A stretch of 64,000 bases of DNA from Bacillota bacterium (lineage in GTDB: Bacteria > Bacillota > Clostridia > Christensenellales > CAG-138). The stretch covers positions 133,095 through 197,094 of the forward strand of contig JAEWCL010000014.1 in assembly GCA_023390655.1 (NCBI GenBank). The letters are read 5' to 3'. Below, in pieces: positions 17,124 through 26,068 of this stretch. A program made the translations under genes and the position numbers. The notes below the pieces were generated by a model. The model did no database searches, was not told the DNA's origin, and saw only the letters and a program-made list of their open reading frames with translations. Position 1 is the first letter of the stretch. Each line of letters opens with the position of its first letter.

Positions 17124-17152
17124 TTGACTTCATCTTACGGAAGATATATAAT
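17124..17152 (+). promoter_or_regulatory. Promoter of the zinc uptake operon
   Basis: TTGACT (17124-17129), a 17-bp spacer and a perfect TATAAT (17147-17152). Its start site would fall inside the palindrome at 17158-17172. Confidence 0.85.
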
Positions 17153-17157
17153 GCGAA

Positions 17158-17172
17158 TGCGAATTGTTCGCA
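17158..17172. promoter_or_regulatory. Palindromic operator at the zinc operon start site
   Basis: TGCGAA-TTG-TTCGCA is a perfect 6-3-6 palindrome, with an extra TGCGAA half-site directly before it (17152-17157, overlapping the -10 end). Its position over the transcription start suits a repressor, most likely the Fur-family protein encoded by the last gene of this operon. Confidence 0.7.
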
Positions 17173-17191
17173 AATACATCCACGGGAGATT

Positions 17192-18145
17192 ATGATGAAA
17201 AAAATACTGCAAATGCTTGCGCTGCTTCTCGCTACAGCGCTGCTGACAGCCTGCGGAGCACCCGACGTGCAGGGCCGGGCGAAGGATAGCAAACTCTCCG
17301 TTTATACGAGCTTTTATACCATGTATGATTTTGCAAAGAAAATCGGCGGAGAAAAAGCGGATATTTTTGTGATGGTGCCGGATGGAACGGAACCGCATGA
17401 CTGGGAGCCTGCGGCTTCCGATATTGCCGGGCTTGAGCATGCGGACGTGTTTGTTTATAATGGGGCTGGGATGGAACACTGGGCGGAGGATATCCTCGCG
17501 TCCTTAAACAACGATACGCTCCTTGTGGTGGAGGCCTCCAAGGGTATCGAGCTGCGCGAGGGCCACGGGCATGAGGACGAAGAAGAGGCGCACGCGGAGG
17601 AAGAAGAAGCAGGCGAAGAACACAACTTTGACCCGCATGTGTGGCTGGACCCGACCAACGCGAAGCTGGAGCTTGCGGCCATTAAGGACGCGTTTATCAA
17701 GGCGGATGCCGCGAATGCTTCCTACTATGAGGCAAACTATGAAAAATGGGCGGCGGAGCTGGATGCGCTGGACAAGGCGTTCCGCGACACGCTTTCAGGC
17801 GTGCCCCATAAGGAGATCATCGTTGCGCATGAGGCTTACGGGTATCTGTGCGCCGCTTACGGGCTCACACAGATCGGCATTGAGGGGCTCAGCCCCGACT
17901 CGGAGCCGGATCCAAAGCGCATGGCGGAAATCATTGAGCTTGCCCGCGAAAAGAATGTGACGACCATTTTCTTTGAAGAGATGCTAAGCCCCGATGTCGC
18001 CAACGCCATCGCCGCGGAAACCGGCGCGAATACGGCGGTGTTAAGCCCTGTTGAAGGGCTGACGGACAGCGAACGCGGGGCCGGGGACGATTACCTGAGC
18101 GTGATGTACAAAAACCTGGAGGCGCTCAAGGCGGCGCTTCTATAA
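17192..18145 (+). CDS. znuA: Zinc ABC transporter substrate-binding lipoprotein
   Basis: A 317-residue metal-binding lipoprotein of the ZnuA/AdcA (cluster A-I) family. The lipobox is LTAC with Cys21. Metal ligands are expected at His69 (GTEPHDWEP), His149 (FDPHVWLDP) and His in VAHEAYGY, with an acidic residue in the C-lobe. Between the first two is a His/Glu/Asp-rich loop (about residues 124-144), a hallmark of zinc, not manganese, carriers. Start ATG 17192 follows GGGAG; ATG 17195 is equivalent. It delivers zinc to the ZnuBC pair downstream. Confidence 0.93.
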   Translation: MMKKILQMLALLLATALLTACGAPDVQGRAKDSKLSVYTSFYTMYDFAKKIGGEKADIFVMVPDGTEPHDWEPAASDIAGLEHADVFVYNGAGMEHWAEDILASLNNDTLLVVEASKGIELREGHGHEDEEEAHAEEEEAGEEHNFDPHVWLDPTNAKLELAAIKDAFIKADAANASYYEANYEKWAAELDALDKAFRDTLSGVPHKEIIVAHEAYGYLCAAYGLTQIGIEGLSPDSEPDPKRMAEIIELAREKNVTTIFFEEMLSPDVANAIAAETGANTAVLSPVEGLTDSERGAGDDYLSVMYKNLEALKAALL

Positions 18146-18182
18146 CAAAAACCCGGCGATTGCGCGGGCGGAAGGAGGAGGC

Positions 18183-18914
18183 ATGGCCTCCATCATCGAA
18201 GTACGGGATGTTTGCTTTGGCTATACCGGGGAGCGGATTATTGACCATGCGGACTTTACCGTTAACAAGGGGGACTTTGTCTCCATTATCGGTTCCAACG
18301 GATCGGGCAAAAGCACGCTGCTGCGCTTGATCCTGGGCGAACTGACCCCAAAGCAGGGCAGTATCCGCCTGTTTGGGCAGGCGCTCGCACAGCTTAGAAG
18401 TTGGCCCAGGGTAGGGTTTGTGCCGCAGAACGGCTTCCGGGGGAATACGGGCTTTCCCGCCACGGTGGAGGAAATTGTGCTTGCAAATTTGTATGCGCAA
18501 GTCGGCCCGCTCCGCATGCCGAACAAAAGCCATCGGGAAGCGGTGTACCGCGCGCTGGAGCAGGTGCACATGGAGCAATATGCCAAGCGGCTGTTCGGTG
18601 AACTTTCCGGCGGGCAGCAGCAGCGCGTGATGCTTGCGCGCGTCCTGGTCAACGAGCCGGAGCTGCTGCTTTTGGACGAGCCCACCACGGGTGTCGACGC
18701 GCAGACGGTGGATGCGCTCTATCAGCTGCTTTCCCGCTATAACCGGGAAAAAGGCGTCACAGTTGTGATGGTGACGCATGATATGGGGCGGGCGAGCGGC
18801 TATGTTTCGCGTGTGCTTTGCCTGGAGGAAGGGTCTTTGGTAGAATTGGGATTGGAACAGGTGGCGCATGAGCTTGCACACAAGCACAAGCATCCCGCCT
18901 GCTGCCAGCACTAA
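18183..18914 (+). CDS. znuC: Zinc ABC transporter ATPase
   Basis: A 243-residue ABC ATPase. Walker A is GSNGSGKSTL (about residues 38-47), the signature is LSGGQQQRVMLARVL and Walker B is LLLLDEPTTGVD; the switch His is in VMVTHD. The C-terminus ends in a His/Cys-rich tail (HKHKHPACCQH) that could sense or buffer zinc. Start ATG 18183 follows GGAAGGAGG. It lies between the binding protein and the permease, as in other znu operons. Confidence 0.93.
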   Translation: MASIIEVRDVCFGYTGERIIDHADFTVNKGDFVSIIGSNGSGKSTLLRLILGELTPKQGSIRLFGQALAQLRSWPRVGFVPQNGFRGNTGFPATVEEIVLANLYAQVGPLRMPNKSHREAVYRALEQVHMEQYAKRLFGELSGGQQQRVMLARVLVNEPELLLLDEPTTGVDAQTVDALYQLLSRYNREKGVTVVMVTHDMGRASGYVSRVLCLEEGSLVELGLEQVAHELAHKHKHPACCQH

Positions 18915-18926
18915 GGAGGGCGTTCG

Positions 18927-19760
18927 ATGCTTGAGTATCTGTTTATGCAGCGGGCGCTCCTTGCAGGCGTGCTGCTTGCCGTCATCATCCCCTGCATCGG
19001 TATCATCGTGGTGTTAAAGCGCCTGTCCATGATCGGCGACGCGCTTTCCCACACCTCTCTTGCGGGCGTTGCGGGCGGGCTTGTGATGGGCGTCAATCCC
19101 ATACTGGGCGCGGTAGTTGCCACCATTCTTGCAGCACTCGGCATTGAGGCCGTGAGAAAACGCATCCCCCAATACGCGGAGATGTCTATCGCCATCATCA
19201 TGTCCGCTGGCATCGGCCTTGCGGGCGTGCTTTCCGGCTTTGTCAAAAACGCCGCCAATTTCAACAGCTTCCTGTTTGGCAGCATCGTTTCCATCAGCGA
19301 TTTTGAACTGCTGCTGGTTGTCGCCATCAGCGTGGCGGTGATGCTGGCATTTCTGCTGCTGTACAAGGAGCTGTTTTATCTGGCGCTTGATGAACGCTCC
19401 GCGCGCCTTGCAGGCGTTCCGGTCAAAACGGTCAGCTTCCTGTTTACCATCCTCACGGCCGTTACCGTCTCCATTGCGGCCCGCACGGTGGGGGCGCTTG
19501 TGGTGTCGTCCCTGATGGTGATCCCGGTCGCCTGCGCCATGCAGCTTAGAAAAAGCTTCCGGACGACGCTCTTTTTTTCCATCGGCTTTGCCGTGTTTTT
19601 TACGGTAGCGGGGTTGTTTATCGCCTATTACGCGCGGCTCAGGCCCGGCGGCACCATCGTCCTGCTTGGCGTCATTACGCTCATCATCCTGCTTGCGGTA
19701 CGCTCGCTGCTTTCGCATCCGCACAAAGAACATGCGCGAAAAGGAGGCGATCCCGCTTGA
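18927..19760 (+). CDS. znuB: Zinc ABC transporter permease
   Basis: A 277-residue ABC-3 family permease with about eight membrane helices. Family features are the N-terminal GVLLAVIIPCIGIIVVLKRLSMIGDALSHTSLAG block in pieces such as MIGDALSH, a DERSARLAGVP cytoplasmic loop, and the ARTVGALVVSSLMVIPVA core. Its TGA stop overlaps the TTG start of the regulator gene, showing tight coupling. Confidence 0.93.
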   Translation: MLEYLFMQRALLAGVLLAVIIPCIGIIVVLKRLSMIGDALSHTSLAGVAGGLVMGVNPILGAVVATILAALGIEAVRKRIPQYAEMSIAIIMSAGIGLAGVLSGFVKNAANFNSFLFGSIVSISDFELLLVVAISVAVMLAFLLLYKELFYLALDERSARLAGVPVKTVSFLFTILTAVTVSIAARTVGALVVSSLMVIPVACAMQLRKSFRTTLFFSIGFAVFFTVAGLFIAYYARLRPGGTIVLLGVITLIILLAVRSLLSHPHKEHARKGGDPA

Positions 19761-20185
19761 AGGAGCAGAGAAGCTGGCCCAAGGAGATCAAGCGCACCCG
19801 GCCCCGGACGCTGATCATGCAGGTGCTTGAGGAAGCGCAGCAGCCGCTTGGCGCTATGGAGATTTTCTCTCAAATTGAAAAAACGGGGGAGAGCGTCTGG
19901 CTCTCCACTGTTTATAGAAGCCTGGAGCTGCTCGTGGAAAAGGGCGTTGTGGACAAGATCGCCGTCGCCAACAGCGATATGGCGGTATACGCCATAAACC
20001 GCAGTGCGCACCGGCACTATGCCGTATGTATGGGATGCAGGCGCATTGTGCCTGTGGATGATTGCCCGCTGGGGCATTTTACGCCCAAGGTGGCCGAGGA
20101 AGGCTTTCAGGTTGTGGGACACAACCTGGAGATTTACGGATATTGCGATGCATGCACGCATCAGGAGAAGAAGGATCAGAGGTAG
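19757..20185 (+). CDS. zur: Fur-family regulator, probably zinc-responsive (Zur)
   Basis: A 142-residue Fur-family repressor: winged helix at residues 15-70 (STVYRSLELLVEKG recognition region), then a dimer domain with two CxxC pairs (Cys91/94 and Cys130/133) for structural zinc and ligands His85, His87, His107 and His122. The start is TTG 19757, supported by GGAGG 9 nt upstream; no ATG is near. Being the last gene of a znu operon strongly suggests it senses zinc and represses the operon through the palindrome at 17158. Its 3' end overlaps the convergent glycosylase gene by 10 bp. Confidence 0.9.
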   Translation: MKEQRSWPKEIKRTRPRTLIMQVLEEAQQPLGAMEIFSQIEKTGESVWLSTVYRSLELLVEKGVVDKIAVANSDMAVYAINRSAHRHYAVCMGCRRIVPVDDCPLGHFTPKVAEEGFQVVGHNLEIYGYCDACTHQEKKDQR

Positions 20186-20670
20186 CGTTCTATTTCGCGC
20201 CACGTTGTGAGCTTATCTTCGAACGTACGAATGTACCGCCTTGGCACGGGGCTGGAGGAAGGCAGCAGCACGTAGGCGATGCCGTCCTGTTTTTTAAAAT
20301 TTTGAAAATAAGTTTTTTGCGCCATCGTACCGTTGAAAGATATGGTTTTCACGGCAGGGTGTGTTATGAGAAAGCCGGGGATGTCGTTTGGCACCGCGGC
20401 TCTGATGTTTTTATCCAGGCTGCCTTCGCGCTCGCACGCGTAGATCACATCCCAAAGCGCGACGCCGGACTCGATGAGCGCAGCAATGCGCGCTTCATAG
20501 CTTCGCGGATCGGGCCGGCTTAATACATGGAACATCAGCCGCCAAAAGTCGTTGCGCGGATGCGCGTAATACTGCCCTGCCGCAAGGGACTGCGCGCCCG
20601 GCATGGAGCCTAACAGCAGCAGGCGTGCGGTTGCATCCGCCGCCGGCGGAAGGCTGTAGAGTACCTGCAT
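20176..20670 (-). CDS. DNA-deoxyinosine/uracil glycosylase (UDG superfamily)
   Basis: A 164-residue uracil-DNA glycosylase-superfamily enzyme of the hypoxanthine-DNA glycosylase type. Motif A is LLLLGSMPGAQSL (residues 17-29), followed by YYAHPRNDFW with Asn40 in the position expected for the catalytic residue of this family; motif B-like SSSPVPR lies near the C-terminus. It excises deaminated bases in base-excision repair. ATG 20670 is preceded by AGAAGGGA. It converges on the Fur-family gene with a 10-bp overlap. Confidence 0.82.
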   Translation of the reverse strand: MQVLYSLPPAADATARLLLLGSMPGAQSLAAGQYYAHPRNDFWRLMFHVLSRPDPRSYEARIAALIESGVALWDVIYACEREGSLDKNIRAAVPNDIPGFLITHPAVKTISFNGTMAQKTYFQNFKKQDGIAYVLLPSSSPVPRRYIRTFEDKLTTWREIERYL

Positions 20671-20903
20671 GCATACGTCCCTTCTGATGACGCTCTCAAC
20701 AAAATTTTGCACATCTTCATGGTCATTTTCGCGCCCGGCATTGCCGAACTTGTGGGCTCGCGTGCGTTTTGCTGCGCCGGACACAAAAAATCCAGCGCAT
20801 GTTTCGCCGGGAGAGCAATCGCTTCTTTCGTATATTGTGTACCGCCATGCCGCATACTAAAACCGATCGAAACCCGATCATAAGAAAACAGGAGGTAAAC
20901 ACC

Positions 20904-21077
20904 ATGCATGACAACAAAGCAGGGCAGCAAACCATCGGATGTGAGGTGCACAGCTGTTCATATTGGCACGACGGCGGCATGTGCGATTTGAACCGCATCG
21001 TCGTCAAGCCATGTCATAGCTGCAACACCGGCAACCCGGAAGATGAAACGCTGTGCGGTTCCTATAAACAAAAGTAA
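20904..21077 (+). CDS. DUF1540 protein
   Basis: A 57-residue cysteine-rich protein with the DUF1540 pattern CEVHSCSYWHDGGMCDLNRI and C-terminal CHSCNTGNPEDETLCGSY. Six conserved Cys probably bind a metal. Start ATG 20904 follows AGGAGGTAAACACC. Such proteins are common in spore-forming Bacillota; their function is unknown. It has its own strong terminator. Confidence 0.92.
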   Translation: MHDNKAGQQTIGCEVHSCSYWHDGGMCDLNRIVVKPCHSCNTGNPEDETLCGSYKQK

Positions 21078-21101
21078 CCGGCAGCGTGCGTTTCGCATGG
21101 G

Positions 21102-21126
21102 AAAAAGCGGCGTTTGCCGCTTTTTT
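21102..21126 (+). terminator. Terminator of the DUF1540 gene
   Basis: A perfect 10-bp stem (21102-21111 with 21116-21125, 4-nt loop GTTT) that runs into a six-T tract. Confidence 0.93.
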
Positions 21127-21186
21127 GTTGCAGTTGCAAGCATAGCTTATGCGGAAACGGCAATCTGCATGCCGATTGGGGGAGCG

Positions 21187-21453
21187 CTAGTCATTCCCCG
21201 GGCGGTGCTGCCGGTAGAACGCCTTGAGCCCGGCCTTGACGTCCTCCGGGAGATCGCGCCAGCGTACGCCGCGGATCGCGCCCTCCAGCCCGCACAGGCG
21301 GTTGTAGCAGGCGGAAGGGTCAAACGCAAAGATGCGCAGCCACGCTTCGCGTGAGCCGGCCTGCCGCAGTTCCTCCGCGCTGTGGATGCCCGCCTGGAAG
21401 AGCTGCTGCTCCATCGTTTTTGCAATGTTGGGAAGTGTTGTTAAATCCGACAT
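21187..21453 (-). CDS. TfoX C-terminal domain protein
   Basis: An 88-residue protein with the helix-hairpin-helix-like TfoX/Sxy C-terminal domain: LPNIAKTMEQQLFQAGIHSAEELRQ-type pattern, then CYNRLCGLEGAIRGVRWRDLP. Stand-alone copies of this domain are common in Bacillota and unstudied; they are not proof of competence regulation. ATG 21453 follows AAAGGAGGAGG. It lies 17 bp downstream of the SDR gene on the same strand, so the two are probably co-transcribed. Confidence 0.88.
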   Translation of the reverse strand: MSDLTTLPNIAKTMEQQLFQAGIHSAEELRQAGSREAWLRIFAFDPSACYNRLCGLEGAIRGVRWRDLPEDVKAGLKAFYRQHRPGND

Positions 21454-21470
21454 CGTAATGCCTCCTCCTT

Positions 21471-22244
21471 TTATGGATGATATGTCCAGCCTTCATCGGC
21501 GTGGTAAATCATACGCTTGGCCATACCGCCGTCCACCGTCAGGCTGGCGCCGGTAATAAAGCCGGCGGCGTCGCTCAATAAAAACAGCGCCGCATCCACA
21601 ATATCCTGCGGGCAGCCGATGCGTCCCGCCGCGTGCTGGCCGATATCCGGCCCCGAAAACGTGCCCGGCGCGCGGCCCTCCCCGTGATGGGCGGTGGTAT
21701 CGATCCAGCCGGGGCAGATGGCGTTCACCCGGACACGGCCATGAAGGCTCATGGCCAGCGCATGCGTGAGCGAAAGGATGCCGCCCTTTGCCGCCGTATA
21801 GCTTTCCGTATCCATCTGGGATTGAAACGCGCGGGTGGAAGCAATGTTGACGATTGCGGCGTTCGGCCGGAAGGACTCTTTTAACAGCAGGCTCAAATAA
21901 TAGGGACCGGTGACGCCCAGGCGCAGTACATATGTGAAATCCGAAAAGGAGCAGCCGGAAAGAAGGCCGCGCTTTGAGACACATGCATTGTTGATGAGAT
22001 AGTCTACAGTGCCAAAGCGCGCGAGAAGCGTATCCGCAAAGCGCTTCAAATCAGACTCTTCCGCGGCGTCCCCCGCAACAAACAGCAAGCGCTCTCCGTA
22101 TGCTTTCTGCAAGCGTCCGCCGGTCTCCCCATCCGTATCCATACAGGCGACAACAGCGCCCGCGGCAATGAGCGTTTCCAGCAGCGCCCGCCCGATCCCG
22201 TTCGCTCCGCCTGTAATGACGGCGGCTTTTCCCGTAAACTCCAT
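21471..22244 (-). CDS. SDR-family NAD(P)-dependent oxidoreductase
   Basis: A 257-residue classical short-chain dehydrogenase/reductase. The cofactor motif is TGGANGIG near residue 12, Asp in CMDTD suggests NAD(H) preference, then NNAC, Ser in NIAST and the catalytic YTAAK. The PGWIDT and TVDGG ends are typical. Start ATG 22244 follows GGGAGG. Substrate unknown. Confidence 0.9.
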   Translation of the reverse strand: MEFTGKAAVITGGANGIGRALLETLIAAGAVVACMDTDGETGGRLQKAYGERLLFVAGDAAEESDLKRFADTLLARFGTVDYLINNACVSKRGLLSGCSFSDFTYVLRLGVTGPYYLSLLLKESFRPNAAIVNIASTRAFQSQMDTESYTAAKGGILSLTHALAMSLHGRVRVNAICPGWIDTTAHHGEGRAPGTFSGPDIGQHAAGRIGCPQDIVDAALFLLSDAAGFITGASLTVDGGMAKRMIYHADEGWTYHP

Positions 22245-22276
22245 AGCGCCTCCCAAGTAAGGCTAATTATAAAAGA

Positions 22277-22306
22277 CCCTTTTCTTTCTTTTGAGAAAGA
22301 AAAGGG
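22277..22306 (-). terminator. Terminator of the BMP transporter operon
   Basis: A perfect 13-bp stem (22294-22306 with 22277-22289, 4-nt loop). Minus-strand reading continues into TCTTTTATAATT, so it ends the transporter transcript upstream of the SDR gene. Confidence 0.82.
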
Positions 22307-22366
22307 CCAAAGAAAGCTTACCTTTATTATAGCCGGAAGCCCGGAAAGTGCAATGCCTGCCTGCCG

Positions 22367-23884
22367 TCAGATTTCGCAGGCCTCGCCCGCCATCATCAGG
22401 CCCAGACCGTTTCTTGTGGCGTCTTTCTGATCCACAATGCCCATGACCTTGCCCTCGTATATGACGAGGATGCGGTCGGAAATCTCCATGATCTCATCAA
22501 GCTCCGTAGATACGAGAAGGACGGCTGCACCCCTGTCGCGTTCCTCGACAATACGGGACTGGATGTACTTGGTTGCGCCGATATCAAGCCCGCGGGAGGG
22601 ATGTACGGCAATGAGGAGCTTCGGCTCACGGTCGAGCTCACGGCCGACAACAAACTTCTGCTGGTTGCCGCCCGAAAGATTCCCTGCGAATTCCGCCACA
22701 TTGGGGGTCTTGACATTGTAACGTTCGCACAGCTTGGCGGAATGCTGATCGATCCACTTCCAGCGCAGTACGCCATGCTTGGAAAACGGCTTCTGGTCAT
22801 AGCTCATCAGCGTGAGGTTCTCGCGGATGTTCATCTTGGCGACCATGCCCATCTTGTGGCGGTCCTCCGGGATGTGCGAGACGCCGTGCATCAGGATTTC
22901 GCGCGGGGACTTATTGGTGCAGTCCTCGCCTTCGATCAGCACTTTGCCGCTCTTGACTTTGACCAGCCCCGCAATTGCGCGGATCAGCTCAGACTGCCCA
23001 TTGCCGTCCACACCGCACACGCCAAGGATTTCTCCGGCTTGTACCGTGAAGGATACGTTGTTAACAGCCGTAAGCCGGCGTGAGTTTTCACAGGTCAGGC
23101 CTTCTACGGTGAGTACCGTACGGCCGGGCTGCGCTTCTTCCTTGGCGGTAACCAGGTTGACGTCCTGCCCGACCATGAGGGCTGCAAGCTGCTGCTTGTC
23201 GGAAATCTCGCTGATCGGGATGCCGGAGGCGGCGACCTTGCCAAGGCGCAGTACGGTGCACCTGTCGCAGATGGTCATAATCTCCGCAAGCTTATGGCTG
23301 ATGAAGATGACCGTCTTGCCTTCACTGGTCAATTGCCGAATCATGCCGAACAGCCCCTCGACCTCCTGCGGTGTGAGCACCGCCGTAGGCTCATCAAGGA
23401 TGAGCAAATCCACGTTGCGGTAAAGCGCCTTCAATATTTCCAGACGCTGCTGCTGGCCGACGGAAAGCTGCTCCACGCGCATCCACGGGTCGATCTGCAT
23501 ATGGTAGCGCTCCGCCATTTCCGTAAAGCGGGCGGCGGCGGCCTTGAGATCAAGCACTTCCTTGTTGCCGCTGTAGCCAAGCACCACATTTTCGATGGCG
23601 GTGAGCGCGGGAATGAGCATAAAGTGCTGGTGCACCATGCCGATACCAAGCTCGATCGCCTGCTTGGGGTCGCGGATTTGCGCGGGCTTGCCGTTGTAGT
23701 AGATTTCACCTGCGGACTGCGCGTACATGCCGTAGAGAATGTTCATCAGCGTCGATTTGCCGGCGCCGTTTTCCCCCAGAAGCGCATGTACCTCGCCGCG
23801 TTCTACACAGAGGCTGACGTCTTCATTTGCAACCACGCAGCCAAAGCGCTTGGTGACATGATGCATTTCAAGTAAAGGAGCCAT
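22367..23884 (-). CDS. BMP-type nucleoside ABC transporter ATPase
   Basis: A 505-residue double-NBD ATPase of the YufO/NupA group. NBD1 has GENGAGKSTL, LSVGQQQRLEILKAL and LLILDEPTAVL. NBD2 has GVDGNGQSEL in place of a P-loop, an intact LSGGNQQKFVVGREL and a Walker B region IAVHPSRGLDIG, where His replaces the catalytic Glu; family members usually have Gln there, so NBD2 is catalytically weak as expected. Last gene of a bmp-permease-permease-ATPase operon. Start ATG 23884 follows GGAGGGAAAG. Confidence 0.92.
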   Translation of the reverse strand: MAPLLEMHHVTKRFGCVVANEDVSLCVERGEVHALLGENGAGKSTLMNILYGMYAQSAGEIYYNGKPAQIRDPKQAIELGIGMVHQHFMLIPALTAIENVVLGYSGNKEVLDLKAAAARFTEMAERYHMQIDPWMRVEQLSVGQQQRLEILKALYRNVDLLILDEPTAVLTPQEVEGLFGMIRQLTSEGKTVIFISHKLAEIMTICDRCTVLRLGKVAASGIPISEISDKQQLAALMVGQDVNLVTAKEEAQPGRTVLTVEGLTCENSRRLTAVNNVSFTVQAGEILGVCGVDGNGQSELIRAIAGLVKVKSGKVLIEGEDCTNKSPREILMHGVSHIPEDRHKMGMVAKMNIRENLTLMSYDQKPFSKHGVLRWKWIDQHSAKLCERYNVKTPNVAEFAGNLSGGNQQKFVVGRELDREPKLLIAVHPSRGLDIGATKYIQSRIVEERDRGAAVLLVSTELDEIMEISDRILVIYEGKVMGIVDQKDATRNGLGLMMAGEACEI

Positions 23885-23899
23885 ACTTCTCTTTCCCTC

Positions 23900-24817
23900 C
23901 TATTCCTTGACGTAGGGGATGGCGCTGGAAGCAGGCTTGTTGCTCTTGCGGATCAGGCCACACAACGCCAATATGGTAATGAGATAAGGCAGCATCACGA
24001 GGAACTGGAACGGGATGCCGGTATCAAGCGCCATCAGCTGGAATTTTAGAGCGTTGCTTACACCGAACACGAGTGCAGCGCCCATCACGCCAACCGGCGT
24101 GTAGTTGCCGAATACCACCGCGGCAAGCGCCATGAAGCCGCCACCCGCGATCATGTTTTCTGTAAAGAAGCTCATCTGCCCCATGGAGACAAAGCATCCG
24201 CCAAATGCCGCCATCACGCCGCTGTAGAGGATGCTCATATAGCGCGTACGCGTCACATTGATGCCCACGGTATCGCAGGCGCGCGGGTTTTCGCCGACGG
24301 CGCGCAGCTTGAGGCCCGTGTTGGTGCGGAACATCACAAACCAGGCGATGGGGATAAGCAAAAACGCGATATAGACCGGCACTGGCTGGTTAAAAAGCAC
24401 ATCGCCCAGCACGGGGATTTTGCTTAGTCCAGGAAGAGCCAGCGGAGCGAACGACTCGATCTTCGGCGGGCTGGTGCTTGCGCCGAACATCGCGCGGTTT
24501 ACCGTAATGGTAAGGCCGGACGCCAAGATATTCAGGCCCGTGCCGATAACGGTCTGGTCCGCCTTTACCGATACGGTAAAGAAGGCGAATATGGCCGCGA
24601 ACAGCACGCAGATGAGCATGGCGAACAGAAGGCCAAGCCATACGGAACCGAATATGTAGGAACCGATGACGCCTGTTAAAGCGCCGATGAGCATCATGCC
24701 CTCAGTACCGATGTTGACAATGCCCGCCCGCTCGCTGAACACGATGCCGAGCGCCGCAAGCAAAATCGGCGTGGAAAGCATAATGACGGAAGAAAGAAAG
24801 CCTACAAGGTTATCCAT
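23900..24817 (-). CDS. BMP-type nucleoside ABC transporter permease 2
   Basis: A 305-residue permease of the YufQ/NupC (BPD_transp_2) family with about eight to ten membrane helices. Visible motifs are ALGIVFSERAGIVNIGTEGMMLIGA and LRAVGENPRACDTVGINV. I take ATG 24817, with GAGGGGG 9 nt upstream and one base after the permease 1 stop; TTG 24826 is an unlikely alternative. Confidence 0.92.
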   Translation of the reverse strand: MDNLVGFLSSVIMLSTPILLAALGIVFSERAGIVNIGTEGMMLIGALTGVIGSYIFGSVWLGLLFAMLICVLFAAIFAFFTVSVKADQTVIGTGLNILASGLTITVNRAMFGASTSPPKIESFAPLALPGLSKIPVLGDVLFNQPVPVYIAFLLIPIAWFVMFRTNTGLKLRAVGENPRACDTVGINVTRTRYMSILYSGVMAAFGGCFVSMGQMSFFTENMIAGGGFMALAAVVFGNYTPVGVMGAALVFGVSNALKFQLMALDTGIPFQFLVMLPYLITILALCGLIRKSNKPASSAIPYVKE

Positions 24818-24818
24818 T

Positions 24819-25940
24819 TTACGCAACCCCCTCGTCCGGTATGGGTTTGGTCGGGTCGGAGGGGCCCTGCGTCTTCACGCAATCCCTGCGCGCCCTGAAT
24901 TGGAACATGGAGCGCCCGGCGATGAAGAGGATGATGAGCGCCTGTACAACCAGCACCACGGAAGAGCTGACATCGGTAAGCGTCTGCATCTTCAGGGAGC
25001 CGGACTGCAATCCGCCGAACAGCACGCCTGAGAGCAGGATGCCCAGAGGATTGTTGCTGCCCATGAGCGCCACGGCAATGCCGGTGAAACCGTAGGTAAT
25101 GGAGAAGGAGGTCAGCATCAGCCGGAACTGGATGCCGATGATTTCCACACATCCGCCCAGGCCCGCAAAGCCGCCCGCGATGAACATGGACAAAAGCGTT
25201 GAACGGTTGATGCTCATGCCGGCGTAGGAACCCGCAGTGGGGTTGAGACCCACAACGCGCATTTCAAAGCCCTTTGTGGTCTTCCACAGGAAGAAATAGT
25301 AGAAGAAGAGCGCCAACACCATCAGCATCAGCCCCCAGTGCAGGCGGGAAGTGCCTTCAAACAGCTTGGGCAGCTGCGCGCTCTCAAAAATCGGCGCAGA
25401 CTGCGGATAAGAGGTCGAAGCGCTGTCCCGCAACGGCCCTGTTACCGCATAATCGATGATGCTGATCGCCACATAGTTGAGCATGATGGTGGTGATCAGC
25501 TCACTTGCGCCAAAGCGGATTTTCAGCGCCGCGACGATTATGCCGTAAAGCGCTCCGCCAACAAAGCCGGCAAGTAATGTAAGCGGCAGGTGCAAGAGCA
25601 TGGGCAGGTTGGGAAAGCTCACACCCACAATGGTCGCTAAAAGTGCGCCCATGCGGAACTGGCCTTCCGCGCCCAGGTTGATAATGCCGCACCGCCGGGC
25701 AATGGCAAAGCTTAAAGCGGTGAAGATGAAGGGGATGGCCTTGACAATTGTCTCGTCCCACGCCTTCACGTTGCCGAAAGCGCCCTTGAGCATCGCTGCA
25801 TAGGCTTCCATCGGCGTACTATTGGATGTAAAAATAATGACGATGCTTCCGATCAGAAGCGAGGTGATCAACGCGATGACAGGGAAGTAAAGATCTTTTA
25901 AAAAGGAAAGCAAGCGTTTAGCGAGGCTGCTGATAGCCAT
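24819..25940 (-). CDS. BMP-type nucleoside ABC transporter permease 1
   Basis: A 373-residue permease of the YufP/NupB type, longer at the N-terminus than permease 2. Family features are AIARRCGIINLGAEGQFRMGA, FGASELITTIMLNYVAI and MRVVGLNPTAGSYAGMSI. It pairs with permease 2 to form the channel. Start ATG 25940 has GGAGG 6 nt upstream. Confidence 0.92.
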   Translation of the reverse strand: MAISSLAKRLLSFLKDLYFPVIALITSLLIGSIVIIFTSNSTPMEAYAAMLKGAFGNVKAWDETIVKAIPFIFTALSFAIARRCGIINLGAEGQFRMGALLATIVGVSFPNLPMLLHLPLTLLAGFVGGALYGIIVAALKIRFGASELITTIMLNYVAISIIDYAVTGPLRDSASTSYPQSAPIFESAQLPKLFEGTSRLHWGLMLMVLALFFYYFFLWKTTKGFEMRVVGLNPTAGSYAGMSINRSTLLSMFIAGGFAGLGGCVEIIGIQFRLMLTSFSITYGFTGIAVALMGSNNPLGILLSGVLFGGLQSGSLKMQTLTDVSSSVVLVVQALIILFIAGRSMFQFRARRDCVKTQGPSDPTKPIPDEGVA

Positions 25941-25981
25941 CGTGATCCTCCTTCGTGGTTGTCTTCCGGAGGATAGGATAA

Positions 25982-26048
25982 CTCCGGCCGCTTAAGAAGC
26001 AGCAGCCGGAGCGTCCTTATCCGAAACTGCGGCCGGGATTACCCGGCC
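25982..26048 (-). repeat. Two intercistronic hairpins
   Basis: Stems at 25982-25988/26005-26011 and 26031-26037/26042-26048 (7 bp each) lie between the binding-protein gene and permease 1. No U-tract follows on the minus strand. They probably stabilise the upstream mRNA segment. Confidence 0.6.
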
Positions 26049-26068
26049 CTATGATCAATTAGAAAGGC

